Shown: piece by piece, positions 45,719 through 53,449 of the stretch | Numbering within the stretch: position 1 is the first letter of the stretch | How the letters are laid out: every line of letters starts with the position of its first letter | The notes under the pieces: model-generated | Seen by the model: only the letters and a program-made list of their open reading frames with translations | Database searches by the model: none | What the model was told of the DNA's origin: nothing | NCBI RefSeq assembly: GCF_014203355.1 | Contig: NZ_JACHIR010000001.1 | Location: 2,482,038 to 2,546,037 of the forward strand | Direction of reading: 5' to 3' | Length of the DNA: 64,000 bases | Origin: Kutzneria kofuensis | GTDB taxonomy: Bacteria > Actinomycetota > Actinomycetes > Mycobacteriales > Pseudonocardiaceae | Position numbers and translations under genes: made by a program

Positions 45719-45894
45719 CGCCGTCCAGCGTAACCCACGCGCGGCCGGGAACAAGCCCGCCAACCGGCCGGACACCGGGTGGTTGCCCCTCGGCCACCTC
45801 TCACCCGTTCGGCTGACACGTGCTCCGAAAAGTTCTCGCAAACCGCGTAATGAACCGTCCCGTGCACGCTCTCACCATCGTGCGGATCGACCCG

Positions 45895-46350
45895 ATGACA
45901 TACCAGCGCGTGCTCGGCGACGAGCTACGCAAGCTGCGCAAGCAACGCGGCTGGACCAGGAAGGTGCTGCAGGGCAAGCTGCAGACCGAGGTCTCGCTGC
46001 AGACGCTGGCCACCTACGAGCTGGGCACCAGGCAGTGCTCGGTGGTCCGGCTGGCCGAGATCTGCCTGGCGCTCGACGCGATGCCCCATGACCTGCTGGC
46101 CCGGGTCCACGGCCGGATCTTCACCGACGCCCCCGGCGAGCACATCCGCCTGGAGCTCTCCCGGGTGGTCGAGGACGCCCAGCCCGAACTGCTCCCCCTG
46201 CGCCGCTGGGCCCGCGACCGCCTCCGCGCCGCCAACGCCCGCACCGCCGAGGTCCAGCTCGACCTGCCCGCCCTGGAACAGCTGGCCGAGCTCTGCGGTG
46301 TGGACACGGTGGACCTCATGGGCCGCCTGCGCCAGGTCATGACCCGCTGA
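45895..46350 (+). CDS. BldD-like XRE transcriptional regulator
   Basis: 151 residues from the chosen start. The N-terminal HTH reads L-G-D-E-L-R-K-L-R-K-Q-R-G-W-T-R, then L-Q-T-L-A-T-Y-E-L-G-T-R-Q and R-L-A-E-I-C-L-A-L, resembling BldD-family regulators. The C-terminal half is helical and unassigned. In-frame starts at 45820, 45850 and 45880 also exist and no ribosome site decides. It is divergent from tatA by 176 nt. Targets unknown. Confidence 0.75.
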   Translation: MTYQRVLGDELRKLRKQRGWTRKVLQGKLQTEVSLQTLATYELGTRQCSVVRLAEICLALDAMPHDLLARVHGRIFTDAPGEHIRLELSRVVEDAQPELLPLRRWARDRLRAANARTAEVQLDLPALEQLAELCGVDTVDLMGRLRQVMTR

Positions 46351-46763
46351 CCGGTCGCCCTCTCCTCGGCGACCGGTCAGCCCCGCACGTCCTCGGCGAC
46401 CGGCCAGCTCCGCACGCCCCGCGAGTGCCGCCCAGCGTCACGCCGAATGTCGACTTCCGACACACCCCCATTCCTCGTCACATGCGGTCCGCACGTGCCG
46501 CACAGAGGCAAGTCCGGCGCGCATGTGGCATTGGGGGCGCCCGATCGGGCCTCCTGCGCGGCGATACCGGCCGGCCCCAGACGACAAGAAGCCGGCCGCG
46601 GTGAGACCCGCGGCCGGCTTCTTTGTCGGGAGGCCGATACCCCGACGATCGCCTCCCAGCTCCTGCCCCAGTTGACCGGCTGACCCACTCGCGCCGCGCC
46701 GGCCTCCAATCCCTCGCTCTGGCAGCCCGGCCGGGCCTGCCCGGCTGACCGCCCCTTCCCCGG
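46351..46763. other. Intergenic region between convergent genes
   Basis: 413 nt between the convergent BldD-like and monooxygenase genes. Apart from the strong hairpin at 46583-46627 nothing is recognisable; ORFs here lack ribosome sites and domain motifs. Confidence 0.6.
46583..46627. terminator. Bidirectional hairpin terminator
   Basis: Stem of about 19 bp with one bulged base (arms 46583-46601 and 46608-46627) and a 6-nt loop, followed on the right by a T-rich stretch. It separates convergent genes. Confidence 0.85.
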
Positions 46764-48257
46764 TCAGCCGACCGAGGCCGGGGTGCGGGTCGCGGCCAGC
46801 AGCTCGTAGTCGGCGAGCTCGACCTTCCTCGTCCGCAGCACGTACTGCCAGACGAAGCCGGGCCAGACGGTGCGGTTCACCCCGGCCGAGTCCAGGTACC
46901 AGCTCTTGCAGCCGCCGACGCTCCACACGCCCTTGCGCAGCTTGCGCTGGATCTCCAGGTTGAACCGGCGCTGCGGCGCGGGTCGGACGTCCATGGCGGC
47001 GACGTCGTGGTCGGCCAGCAGCTCGAGGCACTGGAGGACGTAGCGGGCCTGGGCCTCGATCATCAGCACCACCGAGTTGTGGCCGAGGCCGGTGTTGGGG
47101 CCGAGCAGGAAGAACAGGTTCGGGAAGCCGGAGACGCCGATGCCGAGGTAGGTCTCCAGGCCCTTCTCCCGCCACTGGCTGGTCAGGTCGACGCCGTTGC
47201 GACCCTTGATGTCCAGGTAGTCGAAGGCGTCGGTGACGTGGAAGCCGGTGCCGAAGATGATGGCGTCGACCTCGTGCTCGACGCCGTCGGCGGTGACGAC
47301 GGAGTGCTCCCGGACCTCGGTGATGCCCTCGGTCACGAGCTCCACGTTCGGCCGGTTGAACGTCGGGTAGTAGTCGTTGGAGATCAACACCCGCTTGCAG
47401 CCCATGGTGTAGTCGGGCGTCAGCTTGCGCCGCAGCTCCGGGTCGTGCACCTGCTCCTTGATCTGCTTGCGCACGGGCTGGGAGGCGAAGTTCATCAGCT
47501 TCGGGTTGAAGGTGAACGCCAGCGCCCGCGAGTCCAAGGCCCAGAACAGCGCCGTCCGGCGCAGCCACTGGGTGGCGGGCAGGTTCCGGAACAGCGTCTT
47601 CTCGATCTTGCTGACGGGCCGGTCGGCCTTCGGCATCACCCAGGCCGGCGTGCGCTGGAACAGCGTGAGGTGCTCGACCTGCTTGGCGATCTCCGGCACG
47701 AACTGGACGGCGCTGGCCCCGGTGCCGACGACGGCGACACGCTTGCCGGTCAGGTCGTAGTCGTGGTTCCACTGCGCCGAGTGGAAGCTCTCGCCCTGGA
47801 AGCGCTCGATGCCGGGCAGGTCGGGGACGGACGGGATGTGCAGCGCGCCGATGCCGGCCACGATGGCGTCGGCCGTGTAGCTGTCGCCGCCCTCGGTGCG
47901 CACGGTCCACCGCTTGCTGTCGTCGTCGAAGGCCGCGCCGATCACCTTCACGCCGAACCGGATGTGCTCGCGCAGGTTGTGCTTGTCGGCGCAGATCCGC
48001 AGGTAGTCCCAGATCTCCCGCTGGCCCGCGTAGAGCCGGCTCCACTCCGGGTTCTGCTCGTACGAGAAGGAGTACAGGTGGGAGGGGATGTCGCAGGCGC
48101 AGCCCGGGTAGGTGTTGTCCCGCCAGGTGCCGCCGACGTCCTCGGCCTTCTCCAGGATGACGAAGTCGTGCCGGCCGGCCTGCTTGAGCTGGATGGCCAT
48201 GCCGAGCCCGGAGAACCCGGTGCCGATGATGACGACGCTGGTGTCCTGCCCGCCCAT
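46764..48257 (-). CDS. Baeyer-Villiger-type flavin monooxygenase
   Basis: 497 residues. FAD motif I-I-G-T-G-F-S-G-L-G at the N-terminus, the Baeyer-Villiger fingerprint F-Q-G-E-S-F-H-S-A-Q-W (FxGxxxHxxxW) near residue 155, and NADPH motif V-V-G-T-G-A-S-A. Such enzymes insert oxygen next to ketones to give esters or lactones. ATG 48257 is the only good start. It is divergent from a TetR regulator (74 nt), which most likely represses it. Confidence 0.9.
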   Translation of the reverse strand: MGGQDTSVVIIGTGFSGLGMAIQLKQAGRHDFVILEKAEDVGGTWRDNTYPGCACDIPSHLYSFSYEQNPEWSRLYAGQREIWDYLRICADKHNLREHIRFGVKVIGAAFDDDSKRWTVRTEGGDSYTADAIVAGIGALHIPSVPDLPGIERFQGESFHSAQWNHDYDLTGKRVAVVGTGASAVQFVPEIAKQVEHLTLFQRTPAWVMPKADRPVSKIEKTLFRNLPATQWLRRTALFWALDSRALAFTFNPKLMNFASQPVRKQIKEQVHDPELRRKLTPDYTMGCKRVLISNDYYPTFNRPNVELVTEGITEVREHSVVTADGVEHEVDAIIFGTGFHVTDAFDYLDIKGRNGVDLTSQWREKGLETYLGIGVSGFPNLFFLLGPNTGLGHNSVVLMIEAQARYVLQCLELLADHDVAAMDVRPAPQRRFNLEIQRKLRKGVWSVGGCKSWYLDSAGVNRTVWPGFVWQYVLRTRKVELADYELLAATRTPASVG

Positions 48258-48289
48258 GTCCCGAATCCCTCCGTCGACCTTAACTCGCC

Positions 48290-48313
48290 AGTAGGTTACT
48301 ACGAGTAGGTTAC
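48290..48313. promoter_or_regulatory. Direct-repeat operator (AGTAGGTTAC twice)
   Basis: AGTAGGTTAC occurs at 48290-48299 and 48304-48313, 14 nt apart, with an internal CTAC-GA-GTAG dyad, in the divergent promoter between the monooxygenase and its TetR regulator. A TetR dimer pair is the likely ligand. Confidence 0.55.
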
Positions 48314-48319
48314 CTTGGG

Positions 48320-48325
48320 TAGACT
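48320..48325 (+). promoter_or_regulatory. Putative leaderless -10 box (TAGACT)
   Basis: TAGACT ends 6 nt before the GTG start of the TetR gene at 48332, with no ribosome site between, indicating leaderless transcription. Confidence 0.5.
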
Positions 48326-48331
48326 CCGGTC

Positions 48332-48946
48332 GTGACGAGCGCAGCCGACACCGGCCGACGCAGGCGGATGCCCCGCGCGGCCCGCAAGGCCCAGATGCTG
48401 GCGGTGGCCGAGGAGGTCTTCGCCGAGCGGGGCTACCTCGCGGCGTCCATGGACGAGATCGCCGAGCGGGTCGGTGTGTCCAAGCCGATGCTCTACGAGT
48501 ACTTCGGCTCCAAGGAGGGCCTGCTCGTCGGCTGCATCGACAAGGCGCGGACCGAGCTACGCGAGGCCACCGAGCAGGCCGTCATCGGCGCCGACAGCCC
48601 CGAGAACATGCTCCGCCTCGGCCTGCTGGCCTTCTTCCGCTTCATCGCCGAGCGCCGGCAGTCCTACGGCCTGCTCCGCCACGAGGCCGCTGTGACCGTG
48701 CAGTCGGCGGTCGAGGAGATCGAGGCCATCCGCCGCCAGCAGACCGACCTGATGATCGGCTGGATGGCCATGTCCCTGCCCGGCGTCGACCCCCTCGAAC
48801 TGGAGGCCGCCGCCGAGATCCTCGTCGGCTCCTGCGAGCGCCTCGCCCAGTGGTGCGAGCGCCGCCCGGAGGTCACGCCGGAACGCGCCACCGACCTGCT
48901 GATGACGGCGGTGTGGACCGGCCTGTCCTCACGCGCGGGCGACTGA
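48332..48946 (+). CDS. TetR/AcrR family regulator of the monooxygenase
   Basis: 204 residues. N-terminal HTH: A-E-E-V-F-A-E-R-G-Y, M-D-E-I-A-E-R-V-G-V-S-K-P-M-L-Y-E-Y-F-G-S-K-E-G-L. The C-terminal domain (F-F-R-F-I-A-E-R-R-Q-S-Y, and W-C-E-R-R-P-E-V) resembles TetR_C_33-type members. GTG 48332 sits 6 nt after TAGACT. Its gene is divergent from the monooxygenase, the classic layout for local control. Confidence 0.87.
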   Translation: MTSAADTGRRRRMPRAARKAQMLAVAEEVFAERGYLAASMDEIAERVGVSKPMLYEYFGSKEGLLVGCIDKARTELREATEQAVIGADSPENMLRLGLLAFFRFIAERRQSYGLLRHEAAVTVQSAVEEIEAIRRQQTDLMIGWMAMSLPGVDPLELEAAAEILVGSCERLAQWCERRPEVTPERATDLLMTAVWTGLSSRAGD

Positions 48947-48957
48947 CCGGCCGGCAC

Positions 48958-48983
48958 GACTCGAACCGACACTGGCACGGACC
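48958..48983 (-). other. tRNA 3'-half fragment (26-nt exact copy)
   Basis: On the minus strand this is identical over 26 nt to 58986-59011, i.e. from the last anticodon base through the T-loop and first T-stem base of the tRNA at 58950-59023. The acceptor end is missing. Minus-strand sequence just upstream retains a weak trace of the D-arm (cccagtgg). Confidence 0.8.
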
Positions 48984-49008
48984 CAACCACTGGGCGGGGG
49001 CGCAGGTC

Positions 49009-49155
49009 ACGGCGCAGGCAGTCCGCCACCACCCCCAACAAGACCATCCGCTCCCCGGACCAGCCAGCCAGCGCGAGGCAGCGCAGCTCAACGGCGCAGG
49101 CGGTCGTCGCCGCTGCCGAGGAGACCATTCGCTCCTCGGACCGGCTGGCCGGCGC
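49009..49155. repeat. Degenerate tandem repeat, period about 81-82 nt
   Basis: The segments starting at 49009 and 49091 share acggcgcaggc, and AGACCAT-C/T-CGCTCC recurs at 49041 and 49122 followed by similar GGACC(A/G)GC sequence. Roughly two copies are recognisable. The segment lies in a 256-nt gene-free gap next to the tRNA fragment. Confidence 0.6.
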
Positions 49156-49202
49156 GGGGGCGTAGGCCGGTGGCATGGGCGGGCCGGTGCGGGTGGAGCC
49201 CG

Positions 49203-50297
49203 TCAGCGCGGGTGGGCCACCGTCCATCCCGTGCGGTCCGCCCACTCCTTGGCCCGGCCGAGGATCTCGTCGATGAGGTCGCCCTTGGCCTCGGCGTACT
49301 GGTTCATGTCGAACCACTTCCGGGTGGCGAGTTCCCGCTTGAGCTTCTCGTAGGCGGCGCGGTCGGCGGGGGTGGCCCGGAGCCAGTCCCCGAACAGGAG
49401 GTGGTCGCGTTCCCAGCGGCCGCCGGCCGGGCAGATGTGGACGTGCACGTCGAGCTGCTCGGTGCGGACCATGCGATGGTCGGGCTGGCGCACCCGGAGG
49501 TGGTAGCCGGCGGCTTCCAGTTGCGGCAGGTAGGCGTCCTCCCTCTCCACGTCGGCGACGCTGACCTGGATGTCGACGACGGGCTTGGCGGCGAGGCCGG
49601 GCACGGCGGTGGAGCCGACATGGTCGATGCGTAGTGCGTTGTCCCTCAAGGCTTTGCGGATGCGGGCCCGTTCGGAGCGGAAGCGGGCGGGCCAAGCCGG
49701 GTCGTACTCGACTATGGTGATGTCCCGCTTCTCCCGACCACCGATGAGACTCTCGCCGACGAGTTGTTCGCGCACGGCCATCAGCACGAAGCCGAGCAGG
49801 TTGGCGCCGAGCCACGTGGACGGCGAGGCGGCGCGATCGTCGTCGGCGGTGAGGCCGATGCCCCAGATCCGGTCCAGGGGCGAGGCTTCGACCAGCACCC
49901 GGTCGCTGGTGCCGAGCAGGTACCGGCACAGCAGCGCGTGCTGCCCGAACTTGGCCAGGTTGCCGGCGACGACGACGTCGAACCGGTTGGCGTCCCAGAC
50001 CTCGTTGTCGTAGCCCCGCACCTCGCGGCCGAGCGTCTTGGCCTCGTTGGGGTGCCGCGCCCGCAGGATCCGCGCCGCCGTGTCCTCGTCGCCGAACAGC
50101 AATGCCTTGCGGTGCATCATGTAATGCTCGGCGGTCGGGAACGTCAGCCCGTCGACGGTGAACTCTGCGGGCCACCACTGGCTCAGGCACGAGGCGCCGA
50201 TCCGACCGTCACGACGGGGCTCGTGTCCCCAGAAGTAGACGTACTTGAGCCGCTGCCCCGCGGCCTCGGCCCGGACCAGGTCTTCGACGCTGAGCAT
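49203..50297 (-). CDS. NADAR-GrpB fusion protein
   Basis: 364 residues. Residues 1-175 match NADAR/YbiA-type N-glycosidases: Y-F-W-G-H-E, C-L-S-Q-W-W, F-P-T-A-E-H-Y-M-M-H-R-K-A, and W-G-I-G-L. Residues 190-364 match the GrpB/UPF0157 nucleotidyltransferase-like family: V-E-Y-D-P-A-W-P-A-R-F, D-H-V-G-S-T-A-V-P-G-L-A-A-K-P-V-V-D-I. YbiA hydrolyses riboflavin-pathway intermediates and other NADARs act on ADP-ribosyl bonds; GrpB proteins have been linked to nucleotidyl transfer, including tRNA 3' ends in some cases. The join suggests a two-step reaction on a nucleotide. ATG 50297 has no strong ribosome site; GTGs at 50300 and 50303 are alternatives. Confidence 0.83.
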   Translation of the reverse strand: MLSVEDLVRAEAAGQRLKYVYFWGHEPRRDGRIGASCLSQWWPAEFTVDGLTFPTAEHYMMHRKALLFGDEDTAARILRARHPNEAKTLGREVRGYDNEVWDANRFDVVVAGNLAKFGQHALLCRYLLGTSDRVLVEASPLDRIWGIGLTADDDRAASPSTWLGANLLGFVLMAVREQLVGESLIGGREKRDITIVEYDPAWPARFRSERARIRKALRDNALRIDHVGSTAVPGLAAKPVVDIQVSVADVEREDAYLPQLEAAGYHLRVRQPDHRMVRTEQLDVHVHICPAGGRWERDHLLFGDWLRATPADRAAYEKLKRELATRKWFDMNQYAEAKGDLIDEILGRAKEWADRTGWTVAHPR

Positions 50298-50388
50298 CAC
50301 CACACGTGCTGTCCTACCGGAACCGGCGGCCCGGGTCCCACCGCTTTTGCGGTACTCGGCGCATCCGTCCACATCGGACGACGTCAGG

Positions 50389-51369
50389 TCATGGCGTCAC
50401 CCCGATCGCGGCCATCAGCATGGGGAAGGACGTGTGGAGTTCCCGCTGCCAGTACCGCCAGGTGTGGGTGCCCGGCCCGTACATGTCGAGCGTGGCCGGG
50501 ATGTGCAGCAGCCGCAACCGGTCGACCAGCGCGGACGTCTCCGCGCCGTGCAACGCCTCACTCTGGTTGAACCCGGTCCCGGGCGGGTCCAGCGGGCCCG
50601 GCTCGCCGTTGCCGGAGGCGATGAACAACTTCGTGCCACGTAAGGCGAAGGCCAGGTCGAGCGGGTTGTGCGCGGCCCACACCAGCCGCTGCTTGACCGG
50701 GTCGCCCCACAGCGCGTTCGGATCGTGGCCGTTGCTCGTCACGACGGAGGTGACCTGGTTGATCGCCTCCTGGGACAGCGTGGTGTCCAGCGCCCCGCTG
50801 TAGGAGGCGGCCGCCTGGAACATGCCCGGGTGCCGCGCCGAGTAGTCGAACGCGCCGAGTCCGCCCATCGACAGCCCCGCGATCGCGCGCCGCTGCCCGG
50901 CCCGGTAGCCGCGTTCCAGCAGCTGCCGCAGTTCGACGGTGTGGAACGTCTCCCAGGCCGGGCCGCTCAGCCAGTTCGAGTAGTAGCCGTCGGGACCCGC
51001 CTCGGGCATCACCACCAGCACGTCCGTGCCGGCGGTCAGCGCCGCCACGTCCGTCTCACGGGTCCACGACGTGTAGTTGTCACAGCAGCCGTGCAGCAGG
51101 TACAGCACCGGCCAGCGGGTGTTCGGCCGGGCGTCCCAGTCCGGCGGCAGCAGCAGCCGGGTCATCGCGGTGCGGCCGAGCGCGGGCGACTGGATGGTCA
51201 GGTCCAGCGTCCGCGGGGCGACCATGGTCTGGCCGACGACCGTCGCACCGTCGTCGGCCGTCACCTGTTGCGCCGCCCCCGCGATCGAGGCGACCGAGCC
51301 CGCCACCAGGCCGGCCACTGTCAACGCCACCCCGGCGAGGAGGCGCCAGATCACCGCACGTGTCCGCAT
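50389..51369 (-). CDS. Secreted esterase, antigen 85/esterase D-like alpha/beta hydrolase
   Basis: 326 residues with an N-terminal signal peptide (R-T-R-A-V-I-W-R-L-L-A-G-V-A-L-T-V-A). The hydrolase core has L-L-H-G-C-C-D-N-Y (oxyanion loop), nucleophile elbow G-L-S-M-G-G (Ser about 173), and a terminal G-T-H-T-W-R-Y-W (catalytic His). This is the PF00756 family, which includes mycolyltransferases and feruloyl or acyl esterases. Whether it uses corynomycolates or plant esters cannot be decided. ATG 51369 is the best start. Confidence 0.87.
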   Translation of the reverse strand: MRTRAVIWRLLAGVALTVAGLVAGSVASIAGAAQQVTADDGATVVGQTMVAPRTLDLTIQSPALGRTAMTRLLLPPDWDARPNTRWPVLYLLHGCCDNYTSWTRETDVAALTAGTDVLVVMPEAGPDGYYSNWLSGPAWETFHTVELRQLLERGYRAGQRRAIAGLSMGGLGAFDYSARHPGMFQAAASYSGALDTTLSQEAINQVTSVVTSNGHDPNALWGDPVKQRLVWAAHNPLDLAFALRGTKLFIASGNGEPGPLDPPGTGFNQSEALHGAETSALVDRLRLLHIPATLDMYGPGTHTWRYWQRELHTSFPMLMAAIGVTP

Positions 51370-51462
51370 GGCTACACCGTGGCACACGAACCCGGCGATC
51401 CCGCCGATCCTGTCCGGGGCGGGACAGAACGGCACCGGGTTGGCGGAGTGAACGCCGGCGAA

Positions 51463-51505
51463 AAGGGCCGTGTTCCTGGGGGTTGGCCGCCAGGAACACG
51501 CCCTT
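51463..51505. terminator. Hairpin terminator after the alpha-galactosidase gene
   Basis: 16-bp stem with one bulged C (arms 51463-51479 and 51490-51505) and a 10-nt loop, 66 nt beyond the stop of the minus-strand GH27 gene and upstream of the esterase. Confidence 0.8.
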
Positions 51506-51570
51506 CCGCCGTGTCAAGCCGGGTAGTCGGTGATCGAGTTCGAACGCCGCTCAGCCCGCGGCCGGGTTGG

Positions 51571-52752
51571 TCAGTGGACCCGGTAGACGACCGTGCCGTG
51601 GGCCGGCACCGAGGCGCTGATGGTGCCGCTGCTGGTGGACTTCGCCTTGGACCAGAGGTCGGTCAGCGTGTGCGTGCCCGAGGAGACGCCGACCGCGGAC
51701 AGCGTGGTGGAGATCTTCGCGGTCTTGCCGGTCTCGTTGAACAGAGCGACGGCGGTGTCCCCGTTGGCCAGCGGCTTGCGGATCACGTGCAGGCCGTCGG
51801 AGGACGAGATCTCGTTGCCCTGCACGCCCTTGGCGTCCTGGTCGAGGGCGATCACGTCGGCGTTGCGCAGGATCGTGAGGGTGGCGGCGGAGGCCTTGCG
51901 GATGTCGGAGCCGATCAGCAGAGGCGCGGCCATCATGGCCCACAGGGTGAAGTGGCTCCGGTACTCGGTGTCGGACATGCCGCCGTTGCCGACCTCGAGC
52001 ATGTCGGGGTCGTTCCAGTGCCCGGGCCCGGCGTACTTGCCCAGCTTGATGTTGGCCTTGTAGATGGACAGCATCTTCGAGTACGAGTCGTTGATGTCGC
52101 CGGTGGTGCGCCAGGAGTTGCCGACCGGCGCGGCCCAGGTCCACGGCTGGTTCTGGCCCCACTCGCAGATCGAGTACAGGATCGGCCGGCCGGTGGCGGC
52201 CAGCGCGTCGCGCATGGCGGTGTAGCGCTTCTTGGCGTCCTGGCCCTGGTTGTTGCAGTTGTCGTACTTCAGGTAGTCCACGCCCCACGACGCCCACAGC
52301 GCGGCGTCCTGCTTCTCGTGCCCGAGCGCGCCGGGGAAGCCGGCCTTGTTGCACGTCTTGGTGCCGGCGCTGGTGTACAGCCCGAACTTCAGGCCCTTCG
52401 AGTGCACGTAGTCGGCGACGGCCTTGATGCCGTGCGGGAAACGCTTCTTGTCCGGCACCAGGTTGCCCTTGCTGTCCCGGCTCGACTGCGCCCAGCAGTC
52501 GTCCAGGTTCACGTACTGGTAGCCGGCGTCCTTGAGGCCGGTCGACACGAGGGTGTCGGCGATGCCCTCGACGAACGCCTCGTTGAACTGGGACCCGCAC
52601 TGGGTGAGGTTCCAGTTGTTGAAGCCCATCTGCGGGGTGAGGGCCAGGCCGTTGTCCAGGGCGAGCGCCGGGGTGGCTGCGGTGGCCCCGAGCACCCCCG
52701 ACCCGACCAGCGCCACGACCGCGGCCAGCGCGGTCAGCACAGTCCTGCGCAC
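51571..52752 (-). CDS. Secreted glycoside hydrolase family 27 alpha-galactosidase
   Basis: 393 residues. Signal peptide (about 1-32, ending A-L-A-L-D) then the GH27 start N-G-L-A-L-T-P-Q-M-G-F-N-N-W-N. The nucleophile Asp lies in Y-L-K-Y-D-N-C (about 160) and the acid/base in D-P-D-M-L-E-V-G-N-G. N-L-D-D-C-W is the other conserved strand. A C-terminal beta-sandwich of about 90 residues completes the enzyme. It would release alpha-1,6-galactose from plant galactomannans or oligosaccharides. GTG 52752 has GGAGG 8 nt upstream. Confidence 0.9.
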   Translation of the reverse strand: MRRTVLTALAAVVALVGSGVLGATAATPALALDNGLALTPQMGFNNWNLTQCGSQFNEAFVEGIADTLVSTGLKDAGYQYVNLDDCWAQSSRDSKGNLVPDKKRFPHGIKAVADYVHSKGLKFGLYTSAGTKTCNKAGFPGALGHEKQDAALWASWGVDYLKYDNCNNQGQDAKKRYTAMRDALAATGRPILYSICEWGQNQPWTWAAPVGNSWRTTGDINDSYSKMLSIYKANIKLGKYAGPGHWNDPDMLEVGNGGMSDTEYRSHFTLWAMMAAPLLIGSDIRKASAATLTILRNADVIALDQDAKGVQGNEISSSDGLHVIRKPLANGDTAVALFNETGKTAKISTTLSAVGVSSGTHTLTDLWSKAKSTSSGTISASVPAHGTVVYRVH

Positions 52753-53127
52753 GTTTCGTTCCTCCAGCTCGTTGGCTTCGGCGTGCGCGGCGGCGACAGG
52801 CGACCAGGTCAAAACGTAGGAGGTCCGCTGCATGAGCACAAGGACCGGTGGTCGATATGCCACCTTTCGCCGGCAGACATCGGAGCTCCCGCTGCTCCGG
52901 TCGGGCTACGCGCCGGTAGTTACGAAGGATCCGAACGACTGCGCCGAACGGGTGAGGCCGTGAACGCGCACGGTGACGCTGCGCACTCGCTTCGTGGTCA
53001 AACCCGGTGCTACTACACCGATGAGTTAGTTGTCCCTTAACGAAATGGAGTATTGAGGCGGCCGCCGTCTGGTGGCTCAATGAGTCCGACACGGATCCGC
53101 TCGCGCGGACCGCACGAAGTCGAAAGG
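52753..53127. other. Gene-free region upstream of the alpha-galactosidase
   Basis: 375 nt with no supported gene. It should hold the GH27 promoter. I found no palindrome comparable to the LacI operator of the GH28 gene. Confidence 0.5.
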
Positions 53128-53139
53128 GTGACACGCGCC

Positions 53140-53235
53140 ATGCCACTGGCCCCGCAGGACATCGACCTCGTCGATCTCCCGATCGGGACGGCCGCCCACC
53201 TTTCGGTTAACGCCACCCTTCACCTTCTCGGGTGA
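53140..53235 (+). CDS. Possible small peptide ORF 1 (31 residues)
   Basis: From ATG 53140 (or GTG 53128) this encodes M-P-L-A-P-Q-D-I-D-L-V-D-L-P-I-G-T-A-A-H and eleven more residues ending L-L-G. There is no Cys and no membrane segment. A weak GGGTG lies upstream. The D-I-D-L-V-D-L part is leader-like, but no RiPP enzyme is adjacent. Function unknown; it may not be translated. Confidence 0.3.
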   Translation: MPLAPQDIDLVDLPIGTAAHLSVNATLHLLG

Positions 53236-53320
53236 CGAATGTGTCTTCGCCACGACGCGGGGTTACCCCGCGCTGCAGCCCCTGCCATGCCGGCCGGGAA
53301 CCGATAACACAGGAGGTGCT

Positions 53321-53434
53321 ATGACAGCAGACCTGGACCCGCGACTGACGGAACCACCGGCTCGAGGACGCGACGGCGAACTCAGACGGGCGGCTTCCAC
53401 CGCAGGCCGGGCGGCGGTCAATCCCAACCGCTGA
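53321..53434 (+). CDS. Possible small peptide ORF 2 (37 residues)
   Basis: Starts with ATG 53321 after an excellent ribosome site (AGGAGG, 4-5 nt spacing). The peptide is hydrophilic, rich in Arg, Ala and Pro (begins M-T-A-D-L-D-P-R-L-T-E-P-P), with no Cys or membrane helix. The strong ribosome site is the main support. It ends 16 nt before the convergent MFS gene's stop. No family recognised. Confidence 0.4.
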   Translation: MTADLDPRLTEPPARGRDGELRRAASTAGRAAVNPNR

Positions 53435-53449
53435 GCCGGCGCCGGCAGC

